A DNA stretch of 64,000 nt from Icerya purchasi (taxonomy: Eukaryota; Arthropoda; Insecta; Hemiptera; Monophlebidae): contig CM077115.1 of NCBI GenBank assembly GCA_039619475.1, forward strand, positions 26,983,083-27,047,082, written 5' to 3'. Positions 46,641-58,905 of the stretch are shown here, piece by piece. Numbering within the stretch: the first letter of the stretch is position 1; each line of letters begins with the position of its first letter. The notes beneath the pieces were generated by a model, which was not told the DNA's origin, searched no databases, and was given only the letters and a program-made list of their open reading frames with translations. Both the position numbers and the translations under genes were made by a program.

Positions 46641-47251
46641 CGAAAATATCACTTGGAAAATCATAAAATTCATGTAAAGATATGCTGATTTGTGGTACAG
46701 AAAAAGAATTTTGCTCGAAGGTTATAAGTTCAAAAAAATTAATCAAGCAATATAAAAAACCATTATTTTGAACTAGTAGGGCTGTGAAGTTGAATAGAAT
46801 AAGTGTAGTTAGATCGCCCGGTTTGAATGGTGTAAAGTATTTCGTAAAAAACGGGTTTGCAGGAATGGTATAAAAATTATGCCTGAATTGTTGTCCGATG
46901 CTAATCTTGTTAAAAGTCCAAACAAGTAATATTCATTTTTAATTACAATGTAGTTTACACGAAATTCTGTTATTCTGCGTATTTCTTGAAAATGAATTTT
47001 TAATAGTTTCTTTTCCGTTTTTAATTATTTTATTTTTTAAGAGCGTATCGGCTTTTCACTATAGCGATCTAACGCGAGACGTCCACCAACGAAAATGGAA
47101 AAGTAATATTTTTGTTACATTTTTAATTCCAAACTTAAGAAATCTACTTAAAAGTAAGAAAGATAAATTAAACCGCGAAGCGTGGCACTACTCTGTATTC
47201 AAATTAGGGTAAAAACGGACAAATGAACGGGAACACGAGTGTGTGTTTACC

Positions 47252-47293
<42 letters not shown>

Positions 47294-50200
47294 CAACCGA
47301 AGTGGATGGTGGGTTCGAATTTATACGGTAAGAAACGCGGAAGATAAAATACATTCTCGGTAGAGCATGGCGCACAGATTTTGAGTTACCCCGTTGAAGA
47401 GGTAATTGTGAAAGAGAAAATTTTGCGGATTCGCTAAAAATAAATCGGTCCCCGAGGATTCATTTGAAAGTCAAAAAGAAAAAGGAAAACGGAAAAGCAC
47501 AAATGCAGTTACACAAATTCACTTCCGCTTCAGGTGCGCGGGTGGAGAAAAATTAACGGTAAAAACAAAAACACCGACTTTTATTAAACCTGGTTGAAAT
47601 GGGGTAAACTTTGGACATAATAAAATCGCCTAATCAACAAGGAAAACAATGGGGCGACCTAACGTTTAGCCGTCGTCAAATCGCTGTACGCGAGTCGATG
47701 TCAGTCTTACTTAACGTCTATAAACGAATGTCGTTCGAAATGAAATACCGCCACCGAAAAAAAAAAAAAAAATAAACAATGGACTGAAGCCCGCTGCTAC
47801 TGCTACAGTTTTTATTTTCTTTTCCAACATTCGAATTAAAAGATATTGCGTGGTAATATACTAGATGTTGGTTAGGTGTTTCGTTCGAGTAGAACCTGGC
47901 TCGAATTTCGATTATGTAAATTTAATTTGTGCTTGGTTAATGTTCAACACAGTTGACGAACTCCTAGAAGTTCAAATTAACGGTATCGTTAAAGACATCA
48001 GAAAATCCTTTGTCAATTAATTTTCCCCCCCCCCCACCGTGTAACACAGCGTATTTTTGGTTTTTAATATCTTTGTTGGAGAGTAGATAAATTGCACGTG
48101 AATTTCGTTTTAGATCGAAATTACCAATTGATTGTTTTTATTCGCATTTATAATATAAGTGCCGAAAAAAAGCAAAAACACTGAGTTCCGGACAGTGTGT
48201 TAATCACGCATTTCATAGTGGTAAATATACAAAAATACCTGTCAACAAAATATTACAAATGAAACAAGAAAAACATGAACCACTTGGGTTTTTATTACGA
48301 AACAAATTAAGAGGAGGGCCTCGTGGTACGGTTTTTCTACGTATTATATGGACTACCCATTTTAAAAGGTACCTAGGGTCGACCGGTAAAGCTTAGTAGT
48401 GCTAATGATAAAAGATGAAGATTCTGCGATATTTATACATTACACATATGTATAAGAACAATACGTTGTAAAATTGAATTTTGAATATTAATGTGCCTAT
48501 AATTATTAATTTTATCACGCGAAATATCCCCCTAAACCTCCCGCGTACGCCGCTGTATAATCGTGCCGTGATAATGAACTGGTCGGCGTTTATAATTTGT
48601 TCGGTAATAAAGATTAGTGTTTATGGTTTTTGTTTTATATACATACATATGTGTAACGTAAGGTGCAGAGATAGTCTCAGAATGAATAGTACAAATTGAT
48701 GTATTATTTTAAAAAATTGTTATTTTACTTTTTTTTTTTTTTTTTTGAAGTTGTACATGTATTCATTTTTACGTTTTAGGAAAGTTTATACCTTCCATCG
48801 GGAATAAATTAGCAAAATGATGTTTTTTTTTTTTTTTGGTGGGGTTCAGATTAGTCATGTGTGCGGTAGCAAGAGGTTCTACTTGAACGAAACACACATG
48901 CCACTTAACCAACTATGTTGTGGTGGATAAAGACTTTCTAAAAAGGAAAAATCAAACTTAATAATAAAGTAATTAAGTTTTTTTTTTTTTTTTTTCATTC
49001 TCTAAGGTGGGGATGAATCGGACTTAAAAAATATTAAAAACTCGTTGATTAAAATGCGCAATGATTTTAACTTGCGAAAATAAGAATTGGGTGTAGGCAA
49101 AGAGTTTTTTTTTGTTTGTTTGTTTTTTTTTGTTTGTTTGTTTGTTTTTTTTTGTTTTTTTGTTGTTTTTTTTTTGTTGTTTTTTTTTGGCTTTAATTAG
49201 ACTTGATGCTCTACATATAATTTTATATAATTATTCGAATATTAACTATTAGTTAAAATTACATTCCAGATTTTTGTCTGATAGTTATATATCAAATTGA
49301 CAAGCGCAGATTTGTGAAATGTTTAAAGAAAAAATTAATAGCAACAGCATTCACAGTGGGCTACTCACTAAAAAATAACGGTTATTTTTTTTTACGAGTG
49401 TCTCAAAAGAACAGCGAAAGTATTTATACTAACAGGTTCGTTGAATTATTTATCGATAGTTTTTGTTTTAAAAGATTCCGATGTTATGTTCAGAAGTATT
49501 TCTTGTAATATATATTATTCGTTCACTGTTAAATTGTTAATTTACAAACACAATAAATTTGTAACCGTTAAATAACAGTTTTATAATACTCGCATCTCGC
49601 CCACACTTGTTATTAATAGGATATTGCCATTTCGCCGACCGTCTAGAGCTATAGTAGTTACACAGTGGAGCGATAATCCGGTAATGTTAAAAAATATACA
49701 TATATCAAAAGAACGTTTCTGCTCCTGATTTTACTTTATTTTACTAATGAGATTATCTTCGTTTAATTTCACTTTATTACACAATTTTATCGACGAATTA
49801 TTTAAACCGGCAAAAATGCTATTTTGAATTTTCCACATCTCTCTTTGAAAAAATTATCGGAACGTTTATTCTTCTAATTTATATAAGTTTTTTTCATCGA
49901 ATTTTCTTTCCCGATTTTATCGGCTTATTATTTATTTTTTACCTTCTTCGGGTCCTATGTTCTGCTGTTTGCACAAATTTGAACGATTTAGAGGATTTAA
50001 ATTTTTCAAATTTTTCAAATTTACTACTTAGTAAATCTTATTATTTATCGAGTAGTAGGAATAATCTTAAACCTTTTTATAAACCTGTCGATCACAATGT
50101 AATTAATGAATAGAGGTATCAAAATTTCCGGTTTCTATAAAAATTAGCGCGAATGTATTTTTATTATCGAATAATGAAGAAAAAACTAAATCACTCGCAG

Positions 50201-50870
50201 TAATTTTTTTTTCTTTTTTCTTCTAATTATACACTTCGATATTAATTACACAAAGTATAGGCATTCTCCCCGCCCTAGTGATGTATCAAATTTATGAACT
50301 CGAAATGTAAATTAGTATTTCGCCATTTTTTTCTATTCTTTACATACGTCTACGACGGTATACACGTCCGTTGTTAATAGATCCTAATAACGAGAATTAA
50401 AATTTATTTACATCCGATAATTATTAAATTTAAAGTGTAATGATTGAGTAAGATGGAAAAAAAAAAATATATATATATATATATATATCATATGTATATA
50501 TTGATTAAATTAATTTATTCTTTTGCCGCGGGAAATATGAAAATTTTTTCTTGAGTAAATTTAAAATCGTAACAATTAAAAATGTTTGCAGTCAGTTGAT
50601 ATTGTTTCGTATACATATGTTGAATAATAAGCTGAACTGTACAGTGATTACTTGTACAACGCTGTATGGATTAGTAAAAATTACTCTGTATACATTACAA
50701 ATTCAAGATTACTAAAAAAAGGAAAAAACAAATTGGTAATATTTTTTAAGGACCTATCTAAAATCACCGAAATGCCTTTTTTTTGTTCTTTTTCTATTAC
50801 TTCCCCTCTTCGGTTTAATGCGTTTATACGTGTATTATGTATCAAATAATGTTTTAATTTTTTATTCCCT
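46641..50870. other. Putative intron with homopolymers and microsatellites
   Basis: (TA)n at 47257-47287; C10 near 48026; T-runs at 48730-48746, 48822-48837 and 48979-48995; an irregular T8-GTTTG repeat at 49107-49187; TA at 50468-50488. GTGTTTCGTTCGAGTAGAAC (47879-47898) has an inverted relative near 48870-48892. No open frame with recognised features. Confidence 0.4.
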
Positions 50871-50878
50871 AAAAAGAG

Positions 50879-50969
50879 CGCCAAATGAGTCTACCCCAGC
50901 AGTATTGGAGATTATTTGATCTATCTGCAGATCCCATTAATACACTGTATGCTCCTATACTGAAGGCAA
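50879..50969 (+). CDS. Candidate shared second coding exon, unknown gene
   Basis: After the AG at 50877-50878, the frame CGC CAA ATG AGT reads RQMSLPQQYWRLFDLSAD and continues to YAPILKA, with CAA|GTAAGA as donor (exon end phase 1). A GC donor, AAG|GCAAGT, lies 4 bases earlier. Phase 0 at the start fits the donors at 41076 and 46101. Alternatively ATG 50885-50887 is itself a first-exon start; an in-frame TAA at 50870-50872 closes the frame upstream. The pyrimidine tract before the acceptor is moderate. The 29-residue peptide is balanced and hydrophobic/aromatic, not repeat-driven. Not recognised. Confidence 0.35.
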
Positions 50970-52360
50970 GTAAGATGTGGTGTGGGTTTAAAAGAATTTC
51001 TGTTGCCCCCCTCCCTTCCCGCCGTTTTTAATGAAACCTCGAAAAGTTTAAAAATTATTGAAGTTTTTTAATGGTCAAAATAATTTTGTCGAATAAATTT
51101 AATATAAAAATATTTTCGTAAGAATGTTGAAGAGGACACTGCTGACGCATTTTTCTTCGTTGTCAATATTATTTTTAACTGAACGATAACAGTATGGGAA
51201 TGTCGCGGATTTTGCTACTAATTCGTGAAATAATGAAAGTTTAACGTTTGCGGTTCTCTGTTGCATAACGCGACCATAGCAGAACCTGAAGTCCCATTGA
51301 GGAACCGAAACTATCAAGTAGTTCTAGAACAAATTTTAAAAAAATCGACAAAAAAAAAGCAAAAAAGCAAAAAAAAAAAGCATTTATCAAGGAAACGCTT
51401 TCCCGCTAAAACGACAAACTGCGCTGTTCGGTCTAGGATCGATTAAATTTAATATTTGCGCATTATTTCGCTAACGTAAAGATGGGGTTTTAGTTTGGAA
51501 AAGTTTTGAAATTAGCGAAGCGATTTTCTGAATTTATGACACTAATATTAGCAAATACGATTAAAGTTATATTATTATGTTCTGTTGCAAAATTTTAAAG
51601 TAATTACAACTACGAAGTACCTTTTTTTTTTTGCCTTTTCTTTTATTAGTTCTCGTACCGGAATATCGATTCAGCAGTTTAATTCGTTTTGATTTAATTT
51701 CTTTAATTAAAGTTTGTTTTACTGCGTGGCTGTATTTTCAGAGAGATATTTAGTCGAGCTAGAGCGTCGCTCTCTTGTTATTATAATTTTGCAATATGAA
51801 ACTTCCGTCAAGTTTTTTTCGTTGTTTTTTCTTTTCTTTTGCTACCGCCCGCTCTGCCCCCCCTACCCGTTTATATTGGAAAAGTTATAAATTTTAACAA
51901 TCCATTTAGAAGAGAGAAAAAAAGAGATAAAGAATTAACATTTCTTTTATGTTTCCGTTTCTTTTTTGCTTTTTTAAAACTAATTTATACGCGCTGTTCT
52001 TGTATTCTACTTTTTTATAGGATCTTCGTCAACTTTGTATTATTTGAACTACTCTTAAATAATACAAAGTTACTGAGAAATAATTGTAAATATCTATTAT
52101 GAGTTGAAAAATTTTATAAGGAATTTTAAAATTCGATTAGTCTCATTCTTTTTCGCCAATTTCGTGATGCATTCTTCTTTATTTCTGTTCAAAACCTTTT
52201 AATTATTAACAAACATCGAGCCTATAAAAAAAATTTTAAACTAACCGGTCATTTTGAACATTTTTAAAATTTCGGCTCGAATTGAATTAAAACGAAAAAA
52301 TAATCTAGTATAAAATTTCAGCCATTATTGTTTTTCTACTTTTGATATTTTCCAGTTTTC
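50970..52360. other. Putative intron
   Basis: AT-rich with A- and T-runs. Frames at 51261-51446 and 51839-52102 are low complexity. No transposon structure recognised until 52362. Confidence 0.4.
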
Positions 52361-52369
52361 TGTCCCGGC

Positions 52370-52820
52370 CAGAGCCGTATCTAGACAAAACTTTCGGAGG
52401 AGGTTACGAAAATATTTTTATAATTGTACATATGTATATTAATTGCAACGTAATTCTTAGGCTACCCCCCATTCGTACAAATGTCCCAAAAAATGTCCCG
52501 ATTTTATGTAACGTTTGTTATATTTTATAGGATTTTTATTATTGTTATTTAAAAAATGTCACAATTTTATGTAACGAAAAAATGTTTTAATTTTATATAA
52601 TGAATGTTAAATGTTAGGATAGGACTTTTGTGATTATGTTGTTTTTTTCTTTGTGTTGATATCAGTAAGAATTACGTTGTAAATTTTGATAATTTTATAC
52701 AAAGTATAGAAGAGAAAGAGACAAAAATGAAAGCAAGAAGGGTCAAGGGGCACAGCCTCTTGCGAGGCCAAAATGACCGAGTTATATATATTATATATAC
52801 ATATACATATACATATATAT

Positions 52821-52875
<55 letters not shown>

Positions 52876-53162
52876 ATGTGTGTGTGTATGTTATCATGAA
52901 ATATATTTATTTATAAATGGTATAATAAAGCCTTGTAGTCAATTATTTTGTATCCAATATTTGACAACTACAATAAAAACAAATGAAAAACAGTCATTTC
53001 CATAGAATTCATAAAAAAATTTAATTTTCTGTTCTTTTGTCAAAAGTTGAAAAGAAATAAATTTATTCCGAATTTCGGTCCATTTAATTCAAACAGTTAA
53101 TTTTTTGCAGACATTTCGGGGAGGGGGTTGTACCCGGAAAACCCTCTTCAGATACGGCCCTG
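52370..53162. mobile_element. hAT-type non-autonomous transposon with nested element
   Basis: The ends CAGAGCCGTATCTAG and, reverse-complemented, CAGGGCCGTATCTGAAG form terminal inverted repeats. GTCCCGGC (52362-52369) and GTCCCGAC (53163-53170) are an 8-bp target duplication with one difference. Length is 793 bp, of which 52443-52865 is a nested (TA)n-flanked element, so the original was about 370 bp. Right-end sequence matches the fragment at 25007-25205. No transposase frame. Confidence 0.85.
52443..52866 (+). mobile_element. (TA)n-flanked Helentron/DINE-like element nested in hAT
   Basis: TTGCAACGTAATTCTTAGG; units with AATTTTATGTAACG; the inverted subterminal repeat TAAGAATTACGTTGTAA (52666-52682); AGAAGAGAAAGAGACAAAAA; hairpin region GGGGCACAGCCTCTTGCGAG; CCAAAATGACCGAGTT; then more than 80 bp of TA-rich array to about 52866. 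Because the host hAT has intact ends, this insertion postdates the hAT insertion. Confidence 0.75.
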
Positions 53163-53170
53163 GTCCCGAC

Positions 53171-54383
53171 TATTAATTTTATCGATGAATACTTGACACT
53201 GTTAGGTGTAACATAGGTAGAATAATTTTTCAGGAGAAGAGAGGCTATAAATTATCCGATGAGGCATTTTATATACCATACCTAAGTAGTGCCCTACGTG
53301 TGTGTATTTTTCATATCGCGGGTCGCACAAAATGTGACCTCGCGCAGATGTGATGTAATTTTTTACGCCTTCTAATAATACACGTTTTGCAGAGTAGTTC
53401 TATTAATATTATAATCTTGAGAAGAGAGTGGTTAGGTGTCAGAGGTGTTTTTTCAGATATTATAGTATGTAAGGAAAGAGTGATGTTGGAAAAAACGTAT
53501 TATTGATAAGACTTTAAAACCGATGATTAACAACGGCATACGATAGGAGCTGTACAAACATTTTTAGCAGTGGACAGGAGATTACTGAAGACATAGCAAA
53601 AAGACGCAGTGCGGACGACACAGTCTGTTTACGAACACCAGCTATCATTAACCTCTGCCGAATGATAATTCGCCAGAAAATTGCTTAGAAAAAAGAAGCC
53701 ATTAGTGTAATTCAATTAGTGTTGTCCAGTTTCACTGACCGTTTTTAAAAGTTTTAAAAGTAGAGTGAGAAAACATTGTTTTTTTTTTTTTTTCTAGCTG
53801 GTCTCTTTCTGCATATGACTAGAAAGTCATAATAATGTGATTAAAAGTTTTTCATACGAGGAAAGAAAGAAGAAATTACAGATGCAAAAGAGGTTTTTCG
53901 AAAATACGGGAGAAGAAGCGATTGAAAGGCGCCCCTGAAAAGGAGCAGATGAAAATGATGTGCCAGTGTATACACGTGTCGAGATGTGTATACGAGACAC
54001 AGAGGACGAGGACAGAAATAATCGCAGCTCCGATTGAAATTCATCTGATTGCGGCCGTGTGATACATTAATCAAGCACTGGAAAGCACCGAGAACGATTT
54101 ATTAAATTAAACGATTCGCTGCCGCATACGAAAAACTCGTTTAATTTGCTTGGCTACGATTCAAATTTTCTAATTGATTACCTTTTCTTCCTGCTAGAGT
54201 GAAACTTGGAAACATTTTTCGCATTCTTCAAATGCGCGCATCCCGGAATTTCGCTTATTTATCACGTTTACCGTTGTAGTAGGCGAGTTTTAGCGCGATT
54301 TATTTAATGTAATTTACTCATTTTTCAAATTAACCTCTTCTCAACGTTGTTATGACGTGCGAATTTCGAATTCCGGTTTTCAG
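53171..54383. other. Putative intron
   Basis: Mixed-composition sequence with a T-run at 53778-53793. The minus-strand frame at 53841-54074 has no recognised domain. It ends in a pyrimidine-containing acceptor, CCGGTTTTCAG, at 54383. Confidence 0.4.
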
Positions 54384-54429
54384 ACCCCTGCAGCTTTCAG
54401 CAACCCTTTCCTCCGAGTGTTATGATCTG
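54384..54429 (+). CDS. Candidate 46-bp microexon
   Basis: Bounded by acceptor GGTTTTCAG|ACC and strong donor CTG|GTGAGA. If joined to the donor at 50969 (phase 1), the frame stays open and reads PCSFQQPFPPSVMI, ending in phase 2. Joined instead to the GC donor in phase 0 it hits a stop (TGA), which favours the GT donor. Two further AGs inside the exon (after CCCCTGC and CTTTC) offer alternative acceptors. Support is purely from splice signals and frame compatibility. Confidence 0.3.
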
Positions 54430-55639
54430 GTGAGAGCTTAAAAGTAGGTATATAAAAAATATCAAAAGTATTTTTTTCTAATTTTAAACGATAAATGATT
54501 TAAACGTTAAACAAAATAACCGCTTTGTTTAAATATTTTTCTAGAAACTGACAGACCGTGAGGGTGTAATGAAAAAATTGCGCGTCAAGTCAGATTAAGC
54601 GGGTTATTAGTTTAAAATATTTGCTTCCTGGAATTTTCGACCCTCTACGCCGGAGACGTTATGGTGAGATGATGAGGTGATTCGTAGTGAATTTTAGCCT
54701 CGCATTTGATGTCTAATTTGTTAGTCGAGTATCGATTTTCTTAACAGCGAATTTCGCTCCGTTTGGATATGGTCTCTCTGAGGAAGGAATCATGCGCGCA
54801 GGTTAGGCGCTGAATATTCGTCGATCATTTTTAAGTTAGACGAATGTATTTTAAAATGATAATACTATCGAAAAATAAATAAATGAATGGATGAAACACA
54901 TGAGGAAGAGATCCGAGGAAGGTTGTGACGTGTTAGCCGTATGCAGTTTAATGGCTACATTCTTTTGATGAAAGCTATTGCGGCGTCTCCGTTTTACGCC
55001 TATTCACAGAAACGTTTATGTAAAGCAAGGATTTCGTACAACATTGTTCGGGCGAGTATTTTTCATATGCTCCCTTTTCGCCCGATTATTTCGTTAATCT
55101 AATTTATTCGGCGCCCCACCCCTTTCTGCTAACTGTCTGGAGATAATTTTTCTATCCACTCTTCAGAAATGACTTTTACTGTATTTTCTCTATTCCCCCG
55201 AGGCATTTTTCGACTGCGATCGATTAGAAATCGACGTACACTACTAATAGCGCTTGTTGATGAATTTTTACTCTAATGATATCGCTATTATGTATTTTTG
55301 CTGGATTAATTCTCAGCCTTGTTGATAGCGTTGTAGCGCATCGATAGTTGTATCTCTAGAACAGTGTAGAATTGGAATAAAACGATAGCACGCTACTTAG
55401 TTGTTTTTTTTTTTGTTTTTCATTTGATCTCTAGCATACTAATTAGACACTTGGAAAACAAAATATCATCCGCTGCATCTCGCAGAACAATAATTGTAGT
55501 TTATATGTTTATTTGAAAATCGGAGCCTGAAACTCTGACGGTCTAATATGCTTTTTTTTTTGTTTTTTTTTTTTTTTTCGTTGCAAACACGTAAATATTT
55601 TCTCGATTTAAATTCTAATCGCAGACACACACGCACTAT
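54430..55639. other. Putative intron
   Basis: Unique-looking, moderately AT-rich DNA with T-runs at 55401-55412 and 55552-55579. No gene, RNA or repeat recognised. Confidence 0.4.
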
Positions 55640-56150
55640 TACCATGTTTGTGCTGATAATACACAGCTATTCTCTGGCGTTCGTACATAAGCTGGACTCA
55701 CACTGAGAAGAATATCTTCAAAAGCTCTTAACAAGGTTACCAAATGAACACATGGGGGGCTGGAAAATTAAACTCAATGAGCTTAAGTCTGTGCGTGTGT
55801 GACACACACGCGCATTGACCGACAGATGCATCTGGCACTAGCCCAGTTAGTCTGCTGCTGGTGGACACTTACACGCATATAAAATTCGAAGAAAGCTCGA
55901 AGATGCGCCATTTCGGTTAATATGATAGCGGGGGGCTAATCATTAAAATCTGGGGCTGTGCCAGAGAGATAAGGCACTCTAAGCACGCCAAAGTATTCGA
56001 GCTATTGTCGATGCCTCTATATATGTCATTATTACTGGAGGAATGATGATCTTAACATGGATCAGCAAAAAATTATTAAAGGCTTAGAAGAGATCACACC
56101 GAGACACGGAAGAGGCGAGATTTAATTTCTCGATACCGAATTGAAAGTAA
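55640..56150 (+). mobile_element. Heavily decayed jockey-like LINE remnant
   Basis: Plus-strand translation over several frameshifts yields short matches to the region downstream of the LINE catalytic box. There is an ADNTQLF-like version of the box near 55655. An LNKVTK...KIKLNELKSVRV-like block lies at about 55725-55795 (the usual K-x-N-x-x-K-S-V-x-V stretch) and an IWGCA block near 55950. NDDLNMDQQK near 56043-56072 matches the C-terminal end. The catalytic box is mutated. It is older than the other jockey-like copies. Confidence 0.5.
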
Positions 56151-58250
56151 GAATATCGTAAACAACAGGATTTAACTCTGTAAATATTACATGTATACGT
56201 ATTAGAGAGAGTGTGATGAATCCCCCCTCCTTACACATGTTTACACTTAATTCTAAATCTAAATGTAGCTTTTGTCAGTCTTAATAATTATTTAATCGCT
56301 AGATTAAGATTTTATTAATATGAAAACCAAAAAAAAAAAGAAATATTTTAATTTTAGTCCGGGGGGGTCACTTTTTAAAATTGCGACAGAATTGATTTAT
56401 CCCCGTGTAGTAGTATAATATGTTGTTGTTGTTTTTGTCTTTTTTTTTTTTAATGACCTATTTTACGTTTAAGAAGAAAAATAAAAAAATAATCGATGAA
56501 ATTATTTTGTAAATAAAAAATAGCGCAATAACTTCGTACCTTGTATTTACTCTTTCATTATCAGCACGCGGTTGGTATAAAAATTGGGAACGAAAACGAT
56601 AAAAATAAAATAAAATTACTGTTCTAAAAATTCCAACGAAAGTATCATTTCTCTTCGTCACCTTTTTTCTCAATACGGCAATATCGTTAATATTTTAACC
56701 CTTAAACGACGTCCCATGTGCATTATAATTATATTTTGCTTTAAATATATTCAAGTTTGGGATTTCTGGGCATGTTCAAAAGCTTTCTAAATAAACTATA
56801 CAAAATAATTTTTACTTTGCTTTTTCTACGTGGGCGCATTTATTTAGGGGTTAAGACATTGAATGAGGAAGCGAAATAGTTCTAATTATCTACTGGAAAT
56901 TAATTTGAATTGAAAATGAACGAAGGAAATTTTGAAATAAAATCTCTCTTATCCAGAAACTCGCAATTTTGTCGCCCGTTCTGTGAAATACCGTATTATA
57001 GTATGGTGCAGTTGTCTGGTCACCTGAAACGAGGGGCCCCTGGGCATCGCTGTAATTTCGTTCAGTTCTTTATTCGAATTCTATACACGTTAAATAACAA
57101 ATATATTTGTATACTTTGCGCTCGGTATAATTTATTATTTTCTGTTCGAGAAAGTCGCTCGGACCTTTAAATTGCAGGTAACGTGCGTATGGGTGTCAAA
57201 ACGATATGTTATTTCTATTAGCCGTCAGTCCATCTTCGATTGCAAGCCCCTTTTCCGATGCGCCGAGTGCGAATAATAATTTTAACGGCGGGGTCGCATA
57301 AGGGAAATTTGATTATATTTTACGTTATTTTGTAAGAAAAAACAACTTCTTTTACATTCTATTCCGCAGTAAGAATAGAGGTGCGCACGTATTTTCAACA
57401 TATATTTAACGCGAGTAATGTTTAACACAACAACAGCCTAATTAGGCCATTGTTATTTTCATCACGGTCCCTATACAATGTGTGTATACTGTGCGCGCCG
57501 TTCTTTGGAATGAGGTAAAATATCGTTTATTTCATTTTTGCTCAAATCTTGTCTATGGAAATTGCTGGTTATTTCTCACGAAAATTTGGCAGTTGAACAG
57601 AGTCGCTTTCTACACTATCTCGTTTCTATGTGTGCCGAGAGTTGCGTGTGTGCGTGTGTTCGGTAATGTAATCTTGTAGGATCCGGATAATTATAAATAC
57701 GTACATATGCGGGAGAATGTATCTTTTGTACATGTGCTGTTCTCACTGAATGTATGTGTGTACATAGTGCCGCGGAGAAAGCTGCTAACCGTACGATGAC
57801 GTTTGTTTGTTTCTTTGTTCGCCTCATAAAATTCCATATTCGTTGGTATGCGTGTGCGCGCGTGGTGACTTTATTAACATTTTCTTCATTTCGTTTTCCA
57901 GGAATTCACCTGAAATATGATTTTTCGTGTCATTTTCGTTTTTATCAAAATGTAAAATATGTAAATGTGTATATCCGTTGCGCTAAATTTTACATGCCTC
58001 CGATGCTTCTTGCCCCTTGTATATGAGTTCGCGGTAGAGCAGCGTTGATAAAGAAAGCTGAAACTATTCATAACGAATTGCAGAAATAAGCATACTGCTC
58101 CGTGTATTATTAGGGTTTAGTCAAATTCAGACCAACCAGCGACACACTGTGAACAGTTTTCGTTTAAAATAATTTGTGAGTCCCAAAAGGCCTTGGCCCA
58201 TCTTTGGGTTCCTAACATAATTTCATCGTTTATATTCGGTAAATATTACA
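56151..58250. other. Unassigned putative intronic sequence
   Basis: Frames at 56910-57170 and 57754-58026 have no domain. A fair acceptor (TTCGTTTTCCAG at about 57890-57901) is followed by a 40-codon open stretch, but no donor. TG- and CG-rich dinucleotide patches occur around 57640-57870. Confidence 0.35.
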
Positions 58251-58809
58251 ATATCTTAGCTATATCTTATACATGCTATACAGTAGGATTATAATACTTT
58301 TAATGTAAGACATCCAATTCCTTAATTTAGCACATTCATAGTAGCTCTTCACATCCCAACCGCATTTACACATACACGCTAATAAGTACCGCGTTGCATT
58401 TAAAAACACCGAAATAATGAGAAATGTGAGGACCACACGATAGATTTTCTTCCTGTCCAACGCCGACTCCTTTCTCTTCATTCTTTGCACTATGCAACCA
58501 GCCAGATTTTTATCTTATTCTTCCATACGAGCAAATTTCCTTCAATTCCCTATATTACCCAGTAGTTTTATCAAAGCTTCCTCTGCCACATTGCCATTTT
58601 TTTTTTTCATTAATCCCTTTAGGACTTATAAAACATAATTTGCGCCTTAATTCCCGGTGGTTGTCCCATAAATCCTGTCCCCCTGTCTCGGTAAACTTCT
58701 TTGTTTTGTTCTAAACCCTACCACCAGCTCTTATTGCTTATAAAACAGCATTTTTTTTTAGAAATATTTCGTTATTGTCATTCCACCACACAAAGGTAGT
58801 ATTTAATAG

Positions 58810-58905
58810 AGAATCTTTCAACATCCTGTTTGTTAATTAATAAAATATAGTAATTTATTACAACTATCAAAATATAACAAATTAAAGAATAAAATAAAGT
58901 GTAGT
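58810..58905. repeat. Dispersed repeat also at 7846
   Basis: CATCCTGTTTGTTAATTA, an AT-rich segment with AATATAACAAATT, then AGAATAAAAT match 7846-7915 in order. It is probably one arm of the same small fold-back family; the second arm is not obvious here. Confidence 0.6.

Noticed and set aside
57890..58026. Exon starting at TTCGTTTTCCAG
   Set aside because: The acceptor is good but the open frame runs to a stop without a donor, and phase does not clearly match the other candidate exons.
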